DNA from: a virus
Strand: one strand, 5' to 3'
IMG/VR virus record: IMGVR_UViG_3300033182_000546
Location: 1-24,673 of that record
Length of the DNA stretch: 24,673 bases
Shown: positions 10,701 to 19,273 of the stretch, one piece after another
Layout of the letters: every line of letters starts with the position of its first letter
How positions within the stretch are numbered: the first letter of the stretch is position 1
Notes under the pieces: generated by a model
What the model saw: only the letters and a program-made list of their open reading frames with translations
Database searches by the model: none
Told to the model about the DNA's origin: nothing
Program-made: the position numbers and the translations under genes

Positions 10701-13449
10701 GGAAAATAACCGCAGATATACAATGAAGGATTTGCGTGCTGTTGAGCAGCGTGTCAAAAATCTTGAGTATTATTCTTCTTTGAATGCATTAGAATCTGCT
10801 GCTAAAAATAAACAGATCTTTGGTTCAACTGGTCTAGACAGATACAAGAATGGTTTCTTGGTAGATAACTTTGATGGGCACAATATTGCAGACACCACAA
10901 AAACTGGTTATCGTGCTGCAATTGATCGCAACAGAACAGAACTTCGTCCATCATATAACAGAAACGATGTTCAGATGACATACAACTCTTCATTCACTGG
11001 CGGTGCAAACCTAGTCAAGAAGGGTGATATGGTAATGCTTTCTTATAGCGAAGCAAGCATGATCAATCAACGTTTTGCTTCTAAATTGCGTAACCCTGTA
11101 CAAGAAGTCATTTTCAACTGGCATGGTCATGTAACCTTGAATCCATCAATTGATAATACTCCAGATATCACCACACAACCTGACGTTCAAATTGATTTTG
11201 ATGGTATGTATGCTGCGATTGCGGAAATTGCAGATAAAGCAGGTATTACTGGAACAGACTGGGGTAACTGGGTAACAACTTCTCAGTTATCAACAACTGT
11301 ACAAACTGGAACATGGAATAGTGGTAGTTCTGGTGGATTCACTCAAACAACAACCACGCAAACTGAACAAATCAAAAATGGTTTGCAAACAACAATAAGT
11401 CCATCATCAGAAGTCATGGAACTGGGCAACTTTATTGATAATGTTGCTGTTCGCGATTATATGCGTTCGCGTTTGGTTGAATTTACTGGTCATGGTTTGC
11501 GTCCAAATACTCGTGTATATCCATACTTTGAAGATGAATTGGTCACAGCATATTGTACTCCAGCAAATAGTTCTTTTGCAAATACTGCTGCTGAAGGTAG
11601 TGCGCTAGAAACAGATTCCACTGGTACTGTTTATGGTGTGTTCCGTATCCCTAATGACGAAACATTGAAGTTTAGAGTTGGTACCAGACGTTTTGAATTG
11701 AAAGACGTTGCTAATACTATCACTCAATCTTCTTTGATTTCAACTCAAGGACATGGCGATTATACATCAATTCCTCTTGATATCACTCAACATGGCACAA
11801 GTGTGAATTTGGTAACACCACAAATTTCTACTGAAGCAGTAACCGATAATCGAACTGTTACTTCTACAAGAACACAAAATATTACCACTTGGTGGGATAG
11901 TGGCGGTGATGGTGACCCATTAGCACAAACCTTCTCTGTTAGTGAAGGTGATTCTGATGGTGTGTTTATCACTAAGATGGATTTGTATTTTGGTAAAAAG
12001 TCTTCGACAAACCCAATCACAATTCAAATTAGAGAAGTTGAAAATGGTATTCCAACACCAATAATTGTGCCGTTTGGCACATCAACGAAACTTGCTGCAG
12101 ATGTAAATGTTTATGCAAACACTGCTTCTGTTGCAACAACGTTTGAGTTTGATTCTCCTGTATTCTTGAAAAACAACAAAGACTATTGTTTTGTTGTAAA
12201 ACCTGCAGGTAATGATGATAACTATGCTCTTTGGACTGCAGAACTGGGTGGTAAGGATACTTCTACAAACGAGTTGATCCACAAACCACCATATTCTGGT
12301 ACTATGCTTGTTTCATCTAACGATAAAACATGGGAATCAATTCAGTCTGAAGACGTAAAGTTCAAACTGTATAAAGCACAGTTTACAACATCAAATACTG
12401 GTGTTGCTTACATTGAAAATGAAGACACAGACTTTATCAAGTTTACTGGTGCGACTGGTTCATTCAATCTTGGAGAAAAGGTTGCAGCAGGCGATGGCAC
12501 TAGAGGTTTCGTAAAGTTTTATGATGCAGCGAATGAAGTTATTTGGTTGAACAACACTAGCGGTTCTTTCAGTGTAAATGACGTTTTGACAGGTGCTGTT
12601 TCTGGTGCAAACTGTGTGATCTCAAGTATCGAAAACTTGACTATGAATACAACTGTTCCAAGACTTCCAACATTAGGTTTCTCAAATACTTTAGTTGTTT
12701 GGTCAATTAGAACAACAGACAGCGGCGGTATCTCATCAACGTATGTAGATTTAGATGTAAATGAAGAAAACACTTTCTTGGATAATCAGAAACTTGTTTA
12801 CTCTAAGACTAATGAATCTGGTTTGACATCAGTTGAAGGTTCTACAAAATCTTTGGTTGTGAAAGGTACAATTGAAACAACTGATCCTAACGTTTCTCCA
12901 GTAATCGATTCATCTCGTTTGAATAGTATTGTTATCGGTAATGTTATCAACAACGATAGCACTGATGAACACAAAGAAGTTGGTAATGCTTCTATGCGTT
13001 ATATGACAAGACCTGTTGAATTGACAGATGGTAATGATGCTGAAGACTTGAAAGTATTTGTTACAGCATATAAACCTCAGAATACTGGCGTTGAAGTTTA
13101 TGCTCGAATCCACAACCCAGAGGATTCAGAAGGTATTGAGTTGAAAGATTGGACTCCGTTGACTCAAATCACATCAGCAAATACGTTCTCTGATTCTGTT
13201 GACAGATCAGACTTTAGAGAATTTGAATTTGGATTCGCAGCAAATACTGATGGTCAGGGTTTCTTGTCAACAGCGAACTCTCATGCACGACTAAATACTG
13301 CTAACAATGATGTTGTAACTTATCGTGCAACAGATGGTTCTATTCATGCAACCTACAAGACCTTTGCTATCAAGATTGTAATGACAGCAACTGGTACTAA
13401 TTTGGTTCCATTGTGCCGTGATATGAGAGCGATTGCTTTACAGAAGTAA
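7738..13449 (+). CDS. Giant virion structural protein, DUF4815-type
   Basis: At 1903 residues this is the largest product in the window. Its N-terminus (NVSPYFDDSYG, NYHRVLFRPGYAVQARELTQ, MQTILQNQIERF, residues 7-65) is the hallmark of the DUF4815 family found in tail/baseplate regions of marine T4-like phages. Around 597-666 is a beta module of the form SGTITVSGTG, GSGTDFENEYEEGDYIKYY. A helical stretch with LRAVEQRVKNLEYYSSLNALE lies near 995-1020. Residues 1238-1266 carry a motif widely seen in phage structural proteins (VRDYMRSRLVEFTGHGLRPNTRVYPYF). The region after about 1395 contains DPLAQTFSV and beta-sandwich-like segments. An AAAGG sequence 8 bases before the ATG at 7738 gives a good ribosome binding site. 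It occupies the place of T4 genes 9-12 and may do the job of gp10/gp9 at the wedge tip and fibre attachment. That role is inferred from position. Confidence 0.85.
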   Translation: MALETNLNVSPYFDDSYGTPSDPGSIDKNYHRVLFRPGYAVQARELTQMQTILQNQIERFANRVVHDGKIISGCSPKVSRIGYVKLRDKDAANNRVLLLGDFYQDGAVANLTITGETSGVIAQLVDAKEGSEAAAPNYLSVFVKYTNSGTAKTAKEFSDNEQLIFNYANGSFKVAANTINSDATGYGLRATVTDGVIYHKGNFVRVDNQGTILQKYDLTPTKKLGFETRETIIDSNSDASLLDNASGSTNYSAPGANRIKLTPTLSSRPIDSANTTTFFSIAYIEDGVIVQETNDNLGGVDVTLAERIGEIHGNFATKPFNIRIREHKKGSNNLGRYANGSINKVVAEIEPSTGYVGGNRIELLKSVFRDVDKATDYNTKEDRVITQSVGNYVICDEVVGSWDLKNLDEVKLHDDAQGAITDGNYSGHTAQGSEIGTATIRGIEYHSGTSGTETGRFRIYLFNIQMNSGKSFGQVKGLYVPNSGGSGTHSFADTVLESGVAKLKEAGLNTLVYPMSQRGTKLYQKDTDPSSDALTNVQFVYRTEKDATVTGQTVGVTVGSGHAGGTEALNETGAIGDTLETEFVVVSTDAAETADKSGTITVSGTGVTGSGTDFENEYEEGDYIKYYSSSSPVEGRISTIGGATSITLETSPGNATGVNHHKVYKKGYVFDFGGTLRNLSSTGADPDNTVTLDFGEAWANSESFSVKVYANVLRTSAVKAGKTVNKDKYVHINTGSHSASKNGPWSLGVPDAYKLVTVYKGSNTGVTTSDDDVTSHFELDSGMKDAYYDIATLKQKPTSTLDLTNSGLMVKFNYFTRDTDNGVGFFSADSYPVQDSNPDATDAILAQDIPVFTSPTTGKKYDLRDSIDFRPRYANTAAPSSTGTVASAPTNPATGSSFSIATEAFIPAPDENFQTDIEYYLPRRDRIVLTKEGTVEVVKGISSLTPKAPSEKAGSMTLATLDIPPYPSLSPYVARTANRLEYGVKLALENNRRYTMKDLRAVEQRVKNLEYYSSLNALESAAKNKQIFGSTGLDRYKNGFLVDNFDGHNIADTTKTGYRAAIDRNRTELRPSYNRNDVQMTYNSSFTGGANLVKKGDMVMLSYSEASMINQRFASKLRNPVQEVIFNWHGHVTLNPSIDNTPDITTQPDVQIDFDGMYAAIAEIADKAGITGTDWGNWVTTSQLSTTVQTGTWNSGSSGGFTQTTTTQTEQIKNGLQTTISPSSEVMELGNFIDNVAVRDYMRSRLVEFTGHGLRPNTRVYPYFEDELVTAYCTPANSSFANTAAEGSALETDSTGTVYGVFRIPNDETLKFRVGTRRFELKDVANTITQSSLISTQGHGDYTSIPLDITQHGTSVNLVTPQISTEAVTDNRTVTSTRTQNITTWWDSGGDGDPLAQTFSVSEGDSDGVFITKMDLYFGKKSSTNPITIQIREVENGIPTPIIVPFGTSTKLAADVNVYANTASVATTFEFDSPVFLKNNKDYCFVVKPAGNDDNYALWTAELGGKDTSTNELIHKPPYSGTMLVSSNDKTWESIQSEDVKFKLYKAQFTTSNTGVAYIENEDTDFIKFTGATGSFNLGEKVAAGDGTRGFVKFYDAANEVIWLNNTSGSFSVNDVLTGAVSGANCVISSIENLTMNTTVPRLPTLGFSNTLVVWSIRTTDSGGISSTYVDLDVNEENTFLDNQKLVYSKTNESGLTSVEGSTKSLVVKGTIETTDPNVSPVIDSSRLNSIVIGNVINNDSTDEHKEVGNASMRYMTRPVELTDGNDAEDLKVFVTAYKPQNTGVEVYARIHNPEDSEGIELKDWTPLTQITSANTFSDSVDRSDFREFEFGFAANTDGQGFLSTANSHARLNTANNDVVTYRATDGSIHATYKTFAIKIVMTATGTNLVPLCRDMRAIALQK

Positions 13450-13652
13450 TGAAAGTAAAAGTACAAGATCATGACAATTTGGTAAGAGATACGAATACTC
13501 AAGCGGTGTTGAACACAGATTTGACATCGCTTGAGGCGTATAAGCAGAGAAGAGATGCTCTTCGCAAAAAAGACACCGAAGTGGAATCTTTGAAAAATGA
13601 GGTTTCGGAACTAAAACAACTGGTTCAAAATTTATTAGCAGAGAAAAAGTAA
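13449..13652 (+). CDS. Small coiled-coil protein preceding the tail fibre
   Basis: This 67-residue, highly charged protein starts in a TAATG overlap with the giant structural gene and its stop abuts the fibre ATG, so it is probably translationally coupled to both. The N-terminal part contains VQDHDNLVRDTNTQAVLNTD. From about residue 27 a heptad-like run (SLEAYKQRRDALRKKDTEVE, then SLKNEVSELKQLVQNLLAE) predicts a coiled coil with Leu/Val at repeated a/d positions. No enzymatic motif is present. Similar short coiled-coil proteins sit beside fibre genes in marine T4-like phages. A trimerisation adaptor, fibre chaperone or minor virion component is plausible but unproven. Confidence 0.8.
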   Translation: MKVKVQDHDNLVRDTNTQAVLNTDLTSLEAYKQRRDALRKKDTEVESLKNEVSELKQLVQNLLAEKK

Positions 13653-16600
13653 ATGACAGTACAAATAGCAAATACTGAACTGAATAATAATTTCAACTCT
13701 TGGAGATTGAATACAAACCTCATTGCAACAACTATCGGTAACAATACCATTACCGTTGCCAAAGCAGGTAGAGGTGGTTTCACCAGAGGTTCAGGTCACG
13801 TTTCTGGCAACTTGACTGCCACAACTTTAGCAACAAATACTCTGCGTGGTGGTAACACTGCTGGATACAGAAATCTGGTTGTTGCTTCAAATACCCACGT
13901 CAATGCAACTTTCTTATCTGTAACATCAAATACAACTTTCCAAGGCAATGTTATCATCGCAACCTCTGGTGATGAGGTTTTCAATCAGGGTGACGTTTCA
14001 CGTATTCGTATGACTGGTGGCACTCCAGGATATTTCTTGCGTAAAACTGTTTTGAATAAGTTGCAATATAAAGCATTGTCTTTGCGTGACATTCAAAACC
14101 TCTCATCAAACTCTGCACATTTTATTCTTTCTGGCGCAAATACCACCTTTAGTGATAATGGAGATTCAACCCATTTGATCTTTGGTTCTGGTTCGGATCG
14201 TGCACATGTTTATCTTGCAAAAGATTTGACTTCTGGTGATTCAGATTTATTTGTAAATCTTGTTGATGGTGATGGTGATTCACGTTTTGTAATTGCAGAC
14301 TCTTCAAATACTGTTGTTGGTTATATTGATTCAGACGGTAATGCTGATTTTTCAGGCACATTGACCGCAGATGGCGCAACCACTCTGAATGGTTCTGTTA
14401 CTCTTGGTGATGCAGATACTGACACCATCACAGTAAAGGGTAAGTTTGCAAATCAAGCAACCACTGGTACTGCATCTTTCAACGGAACTACTCATTTCAA
14501 CGGCACAACCAATATGAATGGTACGTTGAATTTGAACGGAAATGTGAACGTTGGTGACGCTGCAGCAGACGTAATGACTGTTACCTCTACTGCAAGTATG
14601 AATGGTAACACAACTATTGGTAATTCAACTGCAGATACATTGGCAGTAAACTCAAGATTGACAAGTCACCTAATTGCCAACGGTGCGTATGACTTGGGTT
14701 CTTCTAGTTTAGAATGGAGAAACTTGTATCTTGATGGTACTGCGAAAGTTGATACTTTGACTGTTGATGAAAATGCTACTGTTGCTGGTACACTTGGTGT
14801 GACTGGTGCTGCAACGTTCAATGGCGATATGACTTTGGGTGATGCAACTGCAGACACTATTACTGTAAAGGGTAACTTTGCAAATCAACATACTGAAGGT
14901 TTAGCAACCTTTGGCGATAAGGTTGGTATTGCTACTGGTTCTGTTACTGCAGGTTATGTGTTTGAAGCAGACGGTAAAGCATATATCCACGATGATATTC
15001 TTGCAGCGAACAATGTAGTAATTCACGGCGACTTGCAGATTGATGGTTCGTTTACTCTACCTGCTGGTGCTGCAGTTTCTTCAAGCACTGGTACTTTTGA
15101 TGATCTTACTGTAACTAATGATGCAACCATCGGTAATGATGCAACAGACGTTATTTCTATCACTGGTGCAACCACAATTACTGGTGATGTTGATCTGAAT
15201 GGTGAACTTGATGTCAGCGATGAAATCAAGAATGAAGGCACCACTGTAATTAGCAGCAATGGTAAGATTCATGCAAACAACGCAATTACTAACGGTACGA
15301 TCCGTGATGTGCACTTAGAAAACTCAGGTGTTACTGCTGGTTCATATGGTGGTGCTTCTGCTGTTCCTCAAATTACAGTAGATGCCAAAGGTTTGGTTAC
15401 AAGCATCAGCACTGCTACTGTTGCTGGTGTTTCTGGTCTAACATACACTCAATCTAATAACAACATTCGTATTTCTACCGCAACTGGCACTACTTACGAT
15501 GATGTTATTGACGCAGCAACTACAACTTCTGGTACTGGTCGTGGTGTTGCTTCATTCGATTCTGGCGACTTCTCGCTGAGTTCTGGTCACGTAACTCTAA
15601 AGAATGCAACTACTGGTGCTGTTCTTGCAATCAATGGCACTTCTAATGAAGTAAACGTATCTCGCACAAATGGTACTGTTACGGTTGGTTTACCTGATGA
15701 TGTAACTGTAAGTGGACAGTTGAACGTTGGCGAAAACGTTGTTATCTCTGGAAACTTGACTGTATCTGGTACAACCACAACTGTAAACACTGAAACAGTA
15801 AATATTGCAGACAACCTCATTGTTCTAAACAGCAACTATGGTGGTTCTTCTCCAACTGAGAACGGTGGTATTGTTATTGAACGTGGTACTCAGACAAATA
15901 AACAATTTATTTGGAACGAAACAAGAGATTTGTGGGAAGTTGATGATGACTTCCAAACTGAAGATCAATTATTGATTCAACGCAATACTGGTGGTGTTTG
16001 GCGTGGTATTTCTATGTACACATCAAATACTGTTTCAACAAATAATTCCGTTATTTCTAATAACAGAAATGAATTGAAAATCGAGTCTGACAGTTTTGTT
16101 GTAAAAGAATATTCTGGTTCTGAGAAATATATTGAATGCACAGACGACGGTGAGGTAGACCTTTACTACAACGGAAGTAAGAAATTGGCAACCGCTTCTG
16201 GTGGCGTTTCTGTAACTGGAAGTTTGACCACAAGTGGTGATATAACAGTTTCTGGTGGCGATATCACTTTATCTGGTACTGGTCGTATTCAGGGTGTTGA
16301 CACCGTTTCTGCTGGAACAGATGCTACAAATAAAACTTATGTTGATAGTGTTATCAACACATTGACCACATCAGTCAATGATAGAATGCAGGTTGCTAAT
16401 ACCAACACATTAGTCAACGACAGAATGCAGGTTGCTAATACTCAAGCATTAGTAAATGCTCGTTTGGGTGCTACTGCTTCTGTGGAACTGACTGGTGATA
16501 TTAGTGGTAGTGCATCATTCTCTGGCAACTCTGTTTCAATAGCAACAACATATAATAACGATGTTGTACTTGGCACAGATACTTCTGGTAACTATGTTGC

Positions 16601-17552
16601 CACTCTGACTGCTGGTGCACTTATTGACTTGACAAACAATTCAGGTGAAGGTGCATCTCCAACTATTGATGTTGATTTGTCTGAGTTGACAGATATGACT
16701 GCTGATGCGGTTGGTACTGACGAACTTGTTATCCTTGATGATGGTAATCAGCGTAGAAAGGCAATCAATGAAATTACTCTTGGGTTGTTCAACACAACCA
16801 ATCAAATTGCTTTAGGCACTGACACCACTGGCAATTATATGTCTGGCGTGACTGCTGGTTCTGGTATCTCTGTAACGCATACACCATCAGAAGGGTCAAG
16901 TGCTACTATTGCTCACTCTGATACTTCTTCTGTATCTAACTTGAGCGTAGATGGTTCTGGTTCTTCAGCATTACAAGATATCTCGTTTACATTCGATACA
17001 TTTGGTCACGTAACTGCTGCATCTACAACGTCTGCAAACTTCCTTCGTGCTGATGAAGCAGATCACAAAACGTCAGGCACTTTGTATCTAGATGATGGTG
17101 TCGATTTAGCATTTGGTACTGATTCTGATGCACTTGTTGATTATGATGCAACAGATAACCAAGTGCAGTTCAATATGGGAACAACAACAGGAATAGATTT
17201 CCATGTTCTTGGCACCAGCAAAATTACATTCAACACCTCTGGCGACATAACTGTTGCTGGTACGCTTATTGAATCATCTGACCAAAGACTAAAGAGTGAT
17301 ATTCAACCTATAACAAATGCTGTTGATAAGGTTATGGCATTGGGTGGTTACACCTATAATAAAGAAGATAATGATACCAGAAGAACTGGTGTTATTGCTC
17401 AAGAAGTTCTTGAGGTTCTCCCAGAAGCAGTTACTCAAAATGAAGAAACTGGTTATTACAATGTTGCTTACGGTAACATGGTTGGTTTGTTGATTGAAGC
17501 AATCAAAGAGCAACAGAAAGAGATTGAAGAACTCAAGAAAAAGTTGGTATAA
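13653..17552 (+). CDS. Long tail fibre with C-terminal S74 auto-cleaving chaperone
   Basis: The 1299-residue product is a repetitive, Gly/Thr/Asn/Ser-rich fibre. Residues 1-70 (VQIANTELNNNFNSWRLNTN) form the likely attachment end. A shaft of short beta repeats follows, including GDA-T-DTITVKG-FANQ at 252-268 and 396-412. About 700 begins a conserved fibre segment (GNLTVSGTTTTVNTETVN, then ADNLIVLNSNYGG). A 13-residue tandem repeat (NDRMQVANTxxLV) lies at 909-934, and LGTDT-x-GNY modules at 973 and 1054. The C-terminal 93 residues are a peptidase S74 / intramolecular chaperone domain: SSDQRLKSDI (1208-1217) carries the Ser and Lys of the self-cleavage dyad, then GVIAQEVLEVLPEAV, MVGLLIEAIKEQQKEI and a terminal coiled coil. 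Such domains trimerise the fibre and are then cut off. The protein probably binds the host surface. Its final stop codon overlaps a late promoter. Confidence 0.9.
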   Translation: MTVQIANTELNNNFNSWRLNTNLIATTIGNNTITVAKAGRGGFTRGSGHVSGNLTATTLATNTLRGGNTAGYRNLVVASNTHVNATFLSVTSNTTFQGNVIIATSGDEVFNQGDVSRIRMTGGTPGYFLRKTVLNKLQYKALSLRDIQNLSSNSAHFILSGANTTFSDNGDSTHLIFGSGSDRAHVYLAKDLTSGDSDLFVNLVDGDGDSRFVIADSSNTVVGYIDSDGNADFSGTLTADGATTLNGSVTLGDADTDTITVKGKFANQATTGTASFNGTTHFNGTTNMNGTLNLNGNVNVGDAAADVMTVTSTASMNGNTTIGNSTADTLAVNSRLTSHLIANGAYDLGSSSLEWRNLYLDGTAKVDTLTVDENATVAGTLGVTGAATFNGDMTLGDATADTITVKGNFANQHTEGLATFGDKVGIATGSVTAGYVFEADGKAYIHDDILAANNVVIHGDLQIDGSFTLPAGAAVSSSTGTFDDLTVTNDATIGNDATDVISITGATTITGDVDLNGELDVSDEIKNEGTTVISSNGKIHANNAITNGTIRDVHLENSGVTAGSYGGASAVPQITVDAKGLVTSISTATVAGVSGLTYTQSNNNIRISTATGTTYDDVIDAATTTSGTGRGVASFDSGDFSLSSGHVTLKNATTGAVLAINGTSNEVNVSRTNGTVTVGLPDDVTVSGQLNVGENVVISGNLTVSGTTTTVNTETVNIADNLIVLNSNYGGSSPTENGGIVIERGTQTNKQFIWNETRDLWEVDDDFQTEDQLLIQRNTGGVWRGISMYTSNTVSTNNSVISNNRNELKIESDSFVVKEYSGSEKYIECTDDGEVDLYYNGSKKLATASGGVSVTGSLTTSGDITVSGGDITLSGTGRIQGVDTVSAGTDATNKTYVDSVINTLTTSVNDRMQVANTNTLVNDRMQVANTQALVNARLGATASVELTGDISGSASFSGNSVSIATTYNNDVVLGTDTSGNYVATLTAGALIDLTNNSGEGASPTIDVDLSELTDMTADAVGTDELVILDDGNQRRKAINEITLGLFNTTNQIALGTDTTGNYMSGVTAGSGISVTHTPSEGSSATIAHSDTSSVSNLSVDGSGSSALQDISFTFDTFGHVTAASTTSANFLRADEADHKTSGTLYLDDGVDLAFGTDSDALVDYDATDNQVQFNMGTTTGIDFHVLGTSKITFNTSGDITVAGTLIESSDQRLKSDIQPITNAVDKVMALGGYTYNKEDNDTRRTGVIAQEVLEVLPEAVTQNEETGYYNVAYGNMVGLLIEAIKEQQKEIEELKKKLV
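14406..14888 (+). repeat. Direct repeat of a 17-residue module in the fibre shaft
   Basis: Two copies encode GDADTDTITVKGKFANQ (14406-14456) and GDATADTITVKGNFANQ (14838-14888), 144 residues apart. Related weaker copies (GDAAADVMTV, GNSTADTLAV, GNDATDVISI) lie between and after them. This indicates that the shaft grew by duplication of a beta module. Confidence 0.85.
16377..16454 (+). repeat. 39-base tandem repeat encoding NDRMQVANTxxLV
   Basis: Two consecutive 39-base units encode NDRMQVANTNTLV and NDRMQVANTQALV, followed by a decayed third (NARLGATA). A 20-base stretch starting AGAATGCAGG is identical at 16383 and 16422. Hydrophobic spacing in the 13-residue unit fits a short triple-stranded helical segment between beta parts of the fibre. 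Confidence 0.85.
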
Positions 17553-17555
17553 ATA
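17548..17555 (+). promoter_or_regulatory. T4-type late promoter TATAAATA overlapping the fibre stop codon
   Basis: An exact late -10 box includes the TAA stop (17550-17552) of the long fibre gene. It lies about 60 bases before the ATG at 17616, and it is the only exact box before the enzyme cassette. It therefore probably drives 17616-22668 as one late unit, in addition to read-through from the fibre gene. Confidence 0.8.
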
Positions 17556-17615
17556 GAATAACTATCGACCCAAGAAAATCCTTCGAGGTCGTAAAACAAT
17601 CAATGGAGAAATAAA

Positions 17616-17951
17616 ATGGCACAACTCAAATCGGGTTCTACCGTTGGTGGTCAAACAATCGCAACTACAGCACAAGCAGGTGCACCAACAACATTGCAAG
17701 CAATTGGCGCAAACCAAGTTGGTTGGTGGTATCAAGGTTCAGCATACAACATCGGTTATCAAAGATCAGGTTCACAAATACGCAATTCATCATCAACTGC
17801 CAGTTTGACAAACCAAGCAGGGTGGGGACCAGTCACTCAATTCCAAACAGGCACTTGGAGATCATTACAATTCAACGCTAATTCTCAGACGGTCTTTGAT
17901 GAAAACAGTCAATGGGTAAATCTACCATCGCTTTGGGTTAGAGTTTCTTGA
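17616..17951 (+). CDS. Small Trp-rich phage protein, possibly fibre-associated
   Basis: This 111-residue protein has a strong ribosome binding site (GGAGA at 17605, 6 bases before the ATG). It opens MAQLKSGSTVGGQTIATTAQ, a start typical of fibre-related proteins. The rest is Gln/Ser/Gly-rich with six Trp residues in aromatic clusters (QVGWWYQGSAYNIGYQ, GWGPVTQF, GTWRSLQF, LWVRVS). No signal peptide or membrane segment is seen. The high aromatic and polar content would suit a small adhesin or fibre-tip subunit that binds sugars. As the first gene after the late promoter it is the most abundant candidate substrate or partner for the enzymes downstream, but that is inference only. I do not recognise a named family. 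Confidence 0.75.
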   Translation: MAQLKSGSTVGGQTIATTAQAGAPTTLQAIGANQVGWWYQGSAYNIGYQRSGSQIRNSSSTASLTNQAGWGPVTQFQTGTWRSLQFNANSQTVFDENSQWVNLPSLWVRVS

Positions 17952-17961
17952 GGGCAGATAA

Positions 17962-18252
17962 ATGAATATGATTCCAGATGAAATAACATATACTGCTGCC
18001 AGAAACCCTCAATGGTCTAATTCTAATCATGATAGAATTGACGTTGAGGTGAATTTTTCTCACCTAGAAGATGAATGGGTTAGATGCACAGTTGCTTCAG
18101 CAAATACTTTACCAGAAGAATACACACACATCCACAATTTGTATGCTGAGATAAAGGCAGGAAATTATGGCGATATTGCCGATGAACCTTTTGATATAGG
18201 TTTGATCTCATCTGCTGAAAATGGTTATAACATCCTAGTTGGTGGAGAGTAA
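17962..18252 (+). CDS. Small protein resembling tail fibre assembly (Tfa-like) proteins
   Basis: The 96-residue product starts at the ATG at 17962, 7 bases after a GAGGG that overlaps the preceding stop codon. Residues 7-75 (EITYTAARNPQWSNSNHDRI, DVEVNFSHLEDEWVRCTVAS, HIHNLYAEIKAGNYGDIA) follow a pattern I associate with phage tail-fibre assembly proteins: a YxxARNPxW start, an I-x-V-x-V beta strand, then a helix ending in xGxYGxIA. Such proteins are chaperones or caps for fibre tips. It ends two bases before the ATG of the PP-loop gene, linking it to the enzyme cassette. Family assignment is tentative. Confidence 0.65.
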   Translation: MNMIPDEITYTAARNPQWSNSNHDRIDVEVNFSHLEDEWVRCTVASANTLPEEYTHIHNLYAEIKAGNYGDIADEPFDIGLISSAENGYNILVGGE

Positions 18253-18253
18253 T

Positions 18254-19273
18254 ATGTCAACAAGAAAATTCAAGGAAGCAATGTGGTCTATGTATGGTGA
18301 TGGTATCATCGATAGAACAGGTTCAATTACAGATTTAGTTGATGATATCAATAATGATGGTATGCTTGATAATGTAAAATATAGCAATATCACACCAACA
18401 CCATTACCTTCAACCAAAACAACAGATAAAGATTTCGCCACTATTTGTTCAGAAAGAACTGCGGAACTAAAACAAATTGCTGCAGATGCAAATAAAGACA
18501 TCCTTCTTTTATGGTCTGGTGGTATTGATTCTACTGCTGCATTGTGTGCATTTATTGATGAAGCAGACTTCGAATTCAAAGTTGCTTGCAATGAAGAAAC
18601 AATGATTGAATACAAAACTATGTATGATTCTATTGTTGCTGGAGAAAAAGAAGGTGACGGTGTAACTGAAGTTATAAACAGCAGCGCATATCCAGCAAGT
18701 TACTTCAATGAAAATTATATTGTTGTGACTGGAGAACTTGGTGATCAGTTGTGCGGAACAAATAACCATTTTGAAGGTGGAATGCAAGGGTCTAGAATAG
18801 TTTTGAGATCAAATTTATTGGATAACTGGGAAGACGTTGTAGATGCATCGATTATCACTAATGATGTTAGAGCATCTTTAGCACAAGCACCATTTGAAAT
18901 TGTTGATTTTGCTGATTTTCTTTGGTGGTTCAATTTTACAATGAAATGGCATGCTGTTGAAAACAGATTATTACAAGCAGTCTTTGGCGTTATTGATCAA
19001 TTCACAGCAGAACTTGTTGATGGTGTTGATAATAATGTTCATCACTTTTATAACAGCGAAACATTCCAACAATGGGCAATGTCAAATAGAACTTTGAATA
19101 AGCAATATATTGTTGATAATAAAATTATGAATATCAAGAAACCTCTAAAGGATTATATTTTAGCAAAAACTGGTGACAATATATATTATATGAATAAAGG
19201 CAAAGCATTTTCATTGAAAGAAGGTGTGTTTATGACACAAGGAAGTTTGAATCAAACAACTTCTTCTTTCTAA
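18254..19273 (+). CDS. PP-loop ATPase of the asparagine synthetase type
   Basis: I start this 339-residue protein at the ATG at 18254, which has GGAG at 18244-18247. A TTG at 18239 is in frame but would overlap the previous gene. Residues 83-100 (ILLLWSGGIDSTAALCAF) hold the SGGxDS pyrophosphate-binding loop of N-type ATP pyrophosphatases at 88-93. Residues 159-169 (TGELGDQLCGT) match the second conserved loop of asparagine synthetase-like enzymes (SGEGADELFGG type). The N-terminal 80 residues lack a glutaminase Cys, so the enzyme would have to use free ammonia or an amine. Relatives adenylate a carboxylate and form an amide, lactam or isopeptide bond. QueC, GMP synthetase or NAD synthetase types are less likely given the GELGDQLCG loop. 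It begins a run of four enzyme genes. The substrate is unknown. Confidence 0.8.
   Translation: MSTRKFKEAMWSMYGDGIIDRTGSITDLVDDINNDGMLDNVKYSNITPTPLPSTKTTDKDFATICSERTAELKQIAADANKDILLLWSGGIDSTAALCAFIDEADFEFKVACNEETMIEYKTMYDSIVAGEKEGDGVTEVINSSAYPASYFNENYIVVTGELGDQLCGTNNHFEGGMQGSRIVLRSNLLDNWEDVVDASIITNDVRASLAQAPFEIVDFADFLWWFNFTMKWHAVENRLLQAVFGVIDQFTAELVDGVDNNVHHFYNSETFQQWAMSNRTLNKQYIVDNKIMNIKKPLKDYILAKTGDNIYYMNKGKAFSLKEGVFMTQGSLNQTTSSF

Noticed and set aside
17566-17591. Possible hairpin CGACC...GGTCG before the Trp-rich gene
   Set aside because: Only five pairs across a 16-base loop and no following T-run. Too weak to call a terminator or regulator.
18239-18253. TTG start for the PP-loop gene
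   Set aside because: It would overlap the previous gene, whereas the ATG at 18254 has a well-placed GGAG.
18235-18615. 126-codon minus-strand open frame opposite the PP-loop gene
   Set aside because: It lies opposite a gene with clear conserved motifs, has no ribosome binding site context I trust, and its composition looks like the complement of a coding frame.
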